A DNA stretch of 35,498 nucleotides from contig CAJOEO010000006.1 of assembly GCA_905233535.1 (NCBI GenBank), positions 6,931 to 42,428 of the forward strand, given 5' to 3'. This DNA is from an uncultured Treponema sp. Its GTDB lineage: Bacteria > Spirochaetota > Spirochaetia > Treponematales > Treponemataceae. The position numbers were made by a program, and so were the translations under genes. Each line of letters opens with the position of its first letter. Position 1 is the stretch's first letter. Of this stretch, positions 31,475 through 35,498 are shown one piece after another. The notes beneath the pieces were generated by a model, which saw only the letters and a list, made by a program, of their open reading frames with translations, did no database searches and had not been told where the DNA came from.

Positions 31475-32110
31475 TTATTCCGTTTTGTTTTTGTGGATTT
31501 TTTCCAAAGGAAAAAGGCAAATCACGCGATTTTCTTTTGAAAAAACGACTTTTCTACGACTTTCCGCCGTCGTTTGCGATTTTTGAATGTCGTCGTCAGT
31601 TTCCCATTTCGATTTTCCCAAAAAAATTAGTTGTTGAGAAGCGTCGTAAAGCGCGAGAAATTCTGTGGAATCCAAAATCATTTCTTGAACTTTTGAAAGA
31701 TTCGCGTTCAAAAGCGATTTTTCGTAAGAAAATTCAAATTCCGTTTTGACGCTGTTTCCCGCGGAATCCGTGTACGTTAAATCGTAAATTCCTTGCGAAA
31801 ACGAAAATCCTTCGCGCGGAAAAATCCCTTTTCCGTAAGCAAATTGTTCGCCGTTTGCAAAAAGCGTTTTTGGATTTTCAATCAGCCAACAAAGTCCGTC
31901 GTTTCTGCTTTCAAGCAAAATCGATTCAACTCGCGCCGCTTCGCTTGTGGTGCGCACAAAAATCGAAAGCGACGATTCAGGAAGCGAATCGTCGTTTTTG
32001 TAATTCAAAACGAGAGAAGGCTGAACTTCCGCCAAATCGGGCGTTGAATCTGCGCACGAAAAAAGAAAAAGCGCGCAAAGGCTTGCAAAAAAAAGCAGTG
32101 CCTTTGACAT
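31475..32110 (-). CDS. Putative lipoprotein of unknown function
   Basis: This 211-residue protein has a signal sequence ending LFLFSC, a lipobox of the relaxed spirochaetal type, so Cys19 is the likely lipidated residue. The mature part contains beta-rich segments (SSLSIFVRTTSEAARVESILLE, GIYDLTYTDSAGNSVKTEFEFSY) reminiscent of an immunoglobulin-like fold. I do not recognise the family. Its ATG shares one base with the stop codon of the 388-aa gene (TAATG), so translation is likely coupled. trmB follows by 12 nt. Confidence 0.75.
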   Translation of the reverse strand: MSKALLFFASLCALFLFSCADSTPDLAEVQPSLVLNYKNDDSLPESSLSIFVRTTSEAARVESILLESRNDGLCWLIENPKTLFANGEQFAYGKGIFPREGFSFSQGIYDLTYTDSAGNSVKTEFEFSYEKSLLNANLSKVQEMILDSTEFLALYDASQQLIFLGKSKWETDDDIQKSQTTAESRRKVVFSKENRVICLFPLEKIHKNKTE

Positions 32111-33276
32111 TAGAAATTAAAAATTAAATTGATAACTGTTAAATCGTTTGACATCGGCTGGTTTACGATTGATTCAAACTTGACGTTTGCTTTTTTGCAC
32201 GATTCATCGAGGTAAGAAAAATACATCATGCCCAAATCCATGCCCGAGGACGCGTTCGGTTCGTCGCGGTAAAAATCTACGATTGACCGTTTTTTTGTAT
32301 CGTTCGACATTTTGTCCGAAACGGTGTCTTTCATCAGTTGATATTGGTCGTCTTTGTTAAAAAGCATTATGTGCAGCCGACCTTGTTTTCCAATCGCCGC
32401 GCTTCCGCCGCCAAGTTGCCAAGAAATCGTTACAAGTTCGTGTCGATTTTTTAATTCCGCAAAAAGTTTTTCGCGAATTTCTGGATTCAAAACGACTGAA
32501 TCGGTGTCTTCTATTCCGTTGTAGAGTATTTTTGCAACTTTTCGAAGATTCGTATTTTCGTTGTTCGTAACGAGTTCCATCAAAAGAAGCGAAATGTGGT
32601 CTGCAATCGAAGATTTTTCCATGTATTCTTGCAAAAGATGGCGAATGCTCAAATTTATCTGCTCGAATCCTTCTTTTTGAAAAAATTGCGTGATGACGTG
32701 CCAATTCATTAGTCCAAGTCTGTTCAAAAATTTCTCGGACATCAAAATGTAAACGTTGCGTTCTTCGGGCGAATACGATTGATTCGTCATAATCGCTTTC
32801 CAAACTGGTTCAAGAATCGATTTTTTTGCCAACGCCACAACCGTCTTTTTCTTTTCGAGAATTGGGCGAAGTTTTGCGTCGGGGATTTTTGTGGATTCGT
32901 CGATTAGACTTCGCGGATTCGCGCGGTTGAATTTTACAACAACGTCGCACTTTACAAGCGTGGAGTAAAGAACGCGGTCAAATTGTTTGTACAAAAGCGA
33001 ATAAACGATTGTTTTTGACAAATCCATTACATCTTGTCTGAATGCCGTTAATTCCGCCATCGAAACTTCGATTTTTGAAATGTAATCGAGCATTACCATG
33101 TCCTGCACGGACTTTGGCGAAAACGGGTTTATAGAAATTCCTTTTTCGTCTTTGCCGTCCGCCATGTGAAATCTCGTCAAATTTATGTTGTGTCCAAGAA
33201 AATGCGAAGTTCCGCCGTCGGAAAGAATGACTTTTAAGGGTAAGTTAAGTTGAAATTTTTTCCCATTATCGCCCAT
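32110..33276 (-). CDS. Conserved hypothetical cytoplasmic protein, 388 aa
   Basis: There is no signal peptide or membrane segment. The sequence starts MGDNGKKFQLNLPLKVILSDGG. It contains helical segments (SMAELTAFRQDVMDLSKTI, IADHISLLLMELVTNNENTNLRKVAKI). The run LLLMELVTNNENTN faintly resembles the N-box of GHKL ATPases, but the glycine-rich lid motifs are not evident, so I do not assign that family. It is the first gene of the operon with the lipoprotein, trmB, ligA and a membrane protein. A good promoter and an overlapping palindrome lie just upstream. GACGGGG precedes the ATG. Confidence 0.75.
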   Translation of the reverse strand: MGDNGKKFQLNLPLKVILSDGGTSHFLGHNINLTRFHMADGKDEKGISINPFSPKSVQDMVMLDYISKIEVSMAELTAFRQDVMDLSKTIVYSLLYKQFDRVLYSTLVKCDVVVKFNRANPRSLIDESTKIPDAKLRPILEKKKTVVALAKKSILEPVWKAIMTNQSYSPEERNVYILMSEKFLNRLGLMNWHVITQFFQKEGFEQINLSIRHLLQEYMEKSSIADHISLLLMELVTNNENTNLRKVAKILYNGIEDTDSVVLNPEIREKLFAELKNRHELVTISWQLGGGSAAIGKQGRLHIMLFNKDDQYQLMKDTVSDKMSNDTKKRSIVDFYRDEPNASSGMDLGMMYFSYLDESCKKANVKFESIVNQPMSNDLTVINLIFNF

Positions 33277-33301
33277 TTTTTAACCCCGTCTATTTTATTT
33301 T

Positions 33302-33337
33302 GTGTAAAATAATACACCAAAAATCGTTAGTAGACAA
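33302..33337 (-). promoter_or_regulatory. Sigma-70-type promoter with overlapping palindrome for the 388-aa operon
   Basis: Minus strand: TTGTCT (33337-33332), 17 nt, TATTAT (33314-33309). The palindrome GTGTA-6 nt-TACAC (33302-33317) covers the -10 box and could be an operator. Confidence 0.6.
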
Positions 33338-33407
33338 ACTATTTCAAGGCGCGAAAAATCGCCGTTTGAAGATTCTTCTTTGCGGTTTTCGGCGATATAA
33401 TGAAAAA

Positions 33408-35345
33408 ATGTTTTTTTCGCTGCGCCGACTTTTTGCAGTTGCGATTTTTTTTCTTCCCGTGTTTTTTTCTGCTCAATCGAATACGCAATCAATCGAAAAT
33501 TTTATCTCGAACGTTCCGATTAAAGCAAAATTGATAAAACAAGAACTTGCGCAAACTGGTGGCGACAAATTTCCGTCAAACTTTTTTATCGATTTTGAAC
33601 AGAATACGAAAAACGACGGCGCTGGACGAAAAACGCTCGTTCTTTCGTTTTTGCAAGAAGACGTTTTTTTGCGCCAAGACGAATTTGCTGACCTTTTGCT
33701 AAGAATCGAAAACGCGCAAAAAAATTGTCGCGTGCGCGTTCTTTTTACCGCGTTAGATTCTACGATTTTGCCAAAACCGTTTTGGCATGGTTCTGCCGTT
33801 TTTGCCACAAAAATCGACGACGAAGAAGACGTTTTTGTTCTTTCGATTTCGTTTCGAGAAGATTCGCTTTCTTGTCTTTTGACGGGGTGTTTCGGTTCTG
33901 CGAGTCCGCTGTGGCTTACAAAATTTTGCGCGGATTCGTTTTCGTCTTCGCAAATTCCGTTTGAAATGCCAAACAAAATTCTTTCGCTTTACAGACTTGG
34001 CGTTTTAAAAGGCGACGAAAGAATGTCGGCGTTCATTCACGCAAAAATTCCTGCGGTCGCGTTGGAACTCGGCGAAAATTGGATTTCGTTTATTTTGACC
34101 GCCGTTTCGCTTTATGAGCCGAAAATTTCTAGAAGTTGGGACACGCATTATTTTTTCATTCCGCTTTCGTCGTTTTTTCGGTCGGTTTGGCTAGACGAAA
34201 AAGCGTTTTTGGCGATGACGATTTTGGTGATTGCGTTTAGTTCATTTTTGTTGTGCGGATTTTCGTTTATCGGGCGAACGGCGAGCGCGTACAAACGCGA
34301 TTTTGTAAAATCTTGGTATCTTTTTCCGTTTATTTTTGCGACTTGCGTTTTTGCGTGCGAATTTTTCCAGCGCGTTTTTCCCAAAATCGTTTTGTCTGTG
34401 GAGTTTTTGCAAAATCTTCCGCCTCTTTTTTTGATTGGCGCGAAAATTTCCGTCGCGATTCTTTTTGTGCAGTTGATTTTTGGAATAATGGAGCGGCTAC
34501 ATTTTTCCGTGGTGGCGTTCGTTTACGGATATTTTTGTTCGATTATTGCGATTTTTTCGATTTTGGTTTTTAGCGCGGTGGATTTGCTTTATTTTGTGGC
34601 GTTTGCGTTTGAATTTTTGATAATTTTTTTGTTTCGTCCTGCGCGACGCACGATTTTTATGATTTTTGCGATTCTTTTTTTGCTTGTGCCGTTTTTTCCG
34701 TACGCGCTTGAAATGGCTTTGCTTGCGGACGATTTTATGCTAGAAAAAATCGCGTTTTGTTCGATTTGGGGAAACGTCGCGCTTGCGCTTACGCTTTTTC
34801 CGATTCAGATTTTTTGGCAGCGCGTTTTGGTTCGTCTAAAAATCCGATTTGGGCGTTACGGCTTAAAAAGCGTTTTTTCTTCGATGATTTTGATTTTTTT
34901 TGCGATTTTAATTTCGACTTTTCCGATTTTGATTTCGTATTTTTTTCAAAAAAAAGTCAGAATCCGCCACGTTGAACAAAAACCGATTTTAATGGAAGAA
35001 ATCAAAGAAAACGACAAAAATTCGCTTTCCGCCAAAATTTCCAAAACCGATTTTCACGGACTTTCCACAAATCACATAAAAATCCAAGCCGAAAACGCTC
35101 TTAGAATCGAAGTCGAATTGAATTCTCCCGCCTCCGCGCCACTTTACGAATCGACGTACAGTTACGAATTGACGGGAAACGGCGAAGCGCGTTTTTTGCT
35201 TCCAGACAATCCGCCTTCCGCCGTTTCAATCGATTACGCTTGTGCGTCTTCGCAAAAATCCACCGTAAAAATCAAAGCGTATTTTTTTGACGACGACGAT
35301 TTTCGTTTTGAAGAGCGCGTTCTTTTTGTGGGAAACGAAAAATGA
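33408..35345 (+). CDS. Polytopic membrane protein with degenerate M28-like N-terminal domain
   Basis: This 645-residue protein starts at ATG 33408 (MFFSLRRLFAVAIFF), where a signal-like hydrophobic helix begins; the frame is open 36 codons further but without a signal-like start. Residues ~25-270 look like a soluble extracytoplasmic domain; the segment GDERMSAFIHAKIPAVALE resembles the late M28 peptidase motif (sD...F...IPav.l), but the usual metal-ligand set is not visible. About eight to ten hydrophobic helices follow (roughly 290-550), then a C-terminal beta-rich domain. The layout resembles GPI-transamidase GAA1-like proteins, an inference from architecture only. There is no Shine-Dalgarno sequence; a TATAAT lies 6 nt before the ATG. 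The stop overlaps the next start as ATGA. Confidence 0.7.
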   Translation: MFFSLRRLFAVAIFFLPVFFSAQSNTQSIENFISNVPIKAKLIKQELAQTGGDKFPSNFFIDFEQNTKNDGAGRKTLVLSFLQEDVFLRQDEFADLLLRIENAQKNCRVRVLFTALDSTILPKPFWHGSAVFATKIDDEEDVFVLSISFREDSLSCLLTGCFGSASPLWLTKFCADSFSSSQIPFEMPNKILSLYRLGVLKGDERMSAFIHAKIPAVALELGENWISFILTAVSLYEPKISRSWDTHYFFIPLSSFFRSVWLDEKAFLAMTILVIAFSSFLLCGFSFIGRTASAYKRDFVKSWYLFPFIFATCVFACEFFQRVFPKIVLSVEFLQNLPPLFLIGAKISVAILFVQLIFGIMERLHFSVVAFVYGYFCSIIAIFSILVFSAVDLLYFVAFAFEFLIIFLFRPARRTIFMIFAILFLLVPFFPYALEMALLADDFMLEKIAFCSIWGNVALALTLFPIQIFWQRVLVRLKIRFGRYGLKSVFSSMILIFFAILISTFPILISYFFQKKVRIRHVEQKPILMEEIKENDKNSLSAKISKTDFHGLSTNHIKIQAENALRIEVELNSPASAPLYESTYSYELTGNGEARFLLPDNPPSAVSIDYACASSQKSTVKIKAYFFDDDDFRFEERVLFVGNEK

Positions 35346-35498
35346 AAAGATTTTTTGCGATTTTTGCGATTTTCGTTTCGTTTTTTTGCGCAAGTGCGCT
35401 TCCGCGTTTAATGCCAATCGAAAACGAAAGCGAATCGGACGGCGCGGGCGCGATTGTGTTCGACTCGTCAAAACTTCCGCCCGAAAACGCCGACGACA
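35342..35498 (+). CDS. Exported protein, N-terminal part only
   Basis: The gene starts at ATG 35342, overlapping the previous stop by 4 nt (ATGA), and runs off the window after 52 codons. It begins with a signal peptide (KRFFAIFAIFVSFFCASA, cleavage near ASA-L), followed by an acidic stretch (PIENESESDGAGAIVFDSS). The coupling suggests it acts with the preceding membrane protein. The family cannot be told from this fragment. Confidence 0.75.
   Translation, partial: MKRFFAIFAIFVSFFCASALPRLMPIENESESDGAGAIVFDSSKLPPENADD

Noticed and set aside
1-35498. CRISPR arrays, insertion sequences, prophage genes, rRNA genes
   Set aside because: No regularly spaced repeats, transposase or integrase motifs, phage structural genes or rRNA segments were found on either strand.

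Overview
The window reads as chromosomal DNA of a host-associated Treponema (Spirochaetes). Support comes from two FlaB-type flagellin genes, a FliD/FlaG block, a flgK-flgL-fliW-csrA operon, AT-rich DNA with many A/T runs, and several gene neighbours I associate with treponemes. There are no rRNA genes, CRISPR arrays, insertion sequences or prophage genes. The assignment to Treponema is inference from gene content and order.

Layout. 1-194: end of an M18 aminopeptidase. 231-980: an AT-rich NYN-domain nuclease-like gene, bracketed by two identical 34-bp terminator copies. 1058-4892 (minus): tRNA-His, -Arg, -Leu, -Gly, -Gly, then tig, clpP and clpX. 5044-9783 (plus): a FlgN-like protein, flgK (frame-broken), flgL, fliW and csrA. 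9780-17608 (minus): flaB, flaB, flaG, fliD, a 202-aa unknown, a PilZ protein, a 90-aa unknown, tsaE and tsaB, converging on csrA. 17847-22232 (minus): tRNA-Met, argF, a secreted unknown, nrnA, a 311-aa possibly sigma-like protein behind a textbook sigma-54 promoter, and an RdgB/HAM1 pyrophosphatase. 22324-28207 (plus): a DUF2147 protein, recO, a thymidine phosphorylase gene (frame-broken), recJ and an M23 peptidase. 28176-33276 (minus): a 388-aa unknown, a lipoprotein, trmB, ligA and a membrane protein. 33408 to the end (plus): a polytopic membrane protein with a degenerate M28-like domain, and the start of an exported protein.

How the genes work together. The centre is a late-flagellar module: hook-filament junction (FlgK, FlgL), filament (two FlaB), cap (FliD), FlaG, a candidate chaperone (FlgN-like), and the CsrA-FliW-flagellin control circuit. 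Two sigma-28-like promoters with the same spacing lie upstream of the FlgN-like gene and the promoter-proximal flaB. The Shine-Dalgarno sequence of that flaB sits in a small GGA-loop hairpin of the kind CsrA binds. Around the module are proteostasis (tig, clpP, clpX), tRNA modification (tsaB, tsaE, trmB) and DNA repair (recO, recJ, ligA) genes.

Most notable observations: (i) flgK and the thymidine phosphorylase gene each appear to have lost about 30-40 nt, shifting the frame the same way; (ii) the NYN gene lies between duplicated terminators; (iii) a perfect sigma-54 promoter precedes a possible cryptic sigma-like protein; (iv) five or more genes start only 22-41 nt after an intrinsic-terminator-like hairpin, leaving no room for an ordinary promoter.
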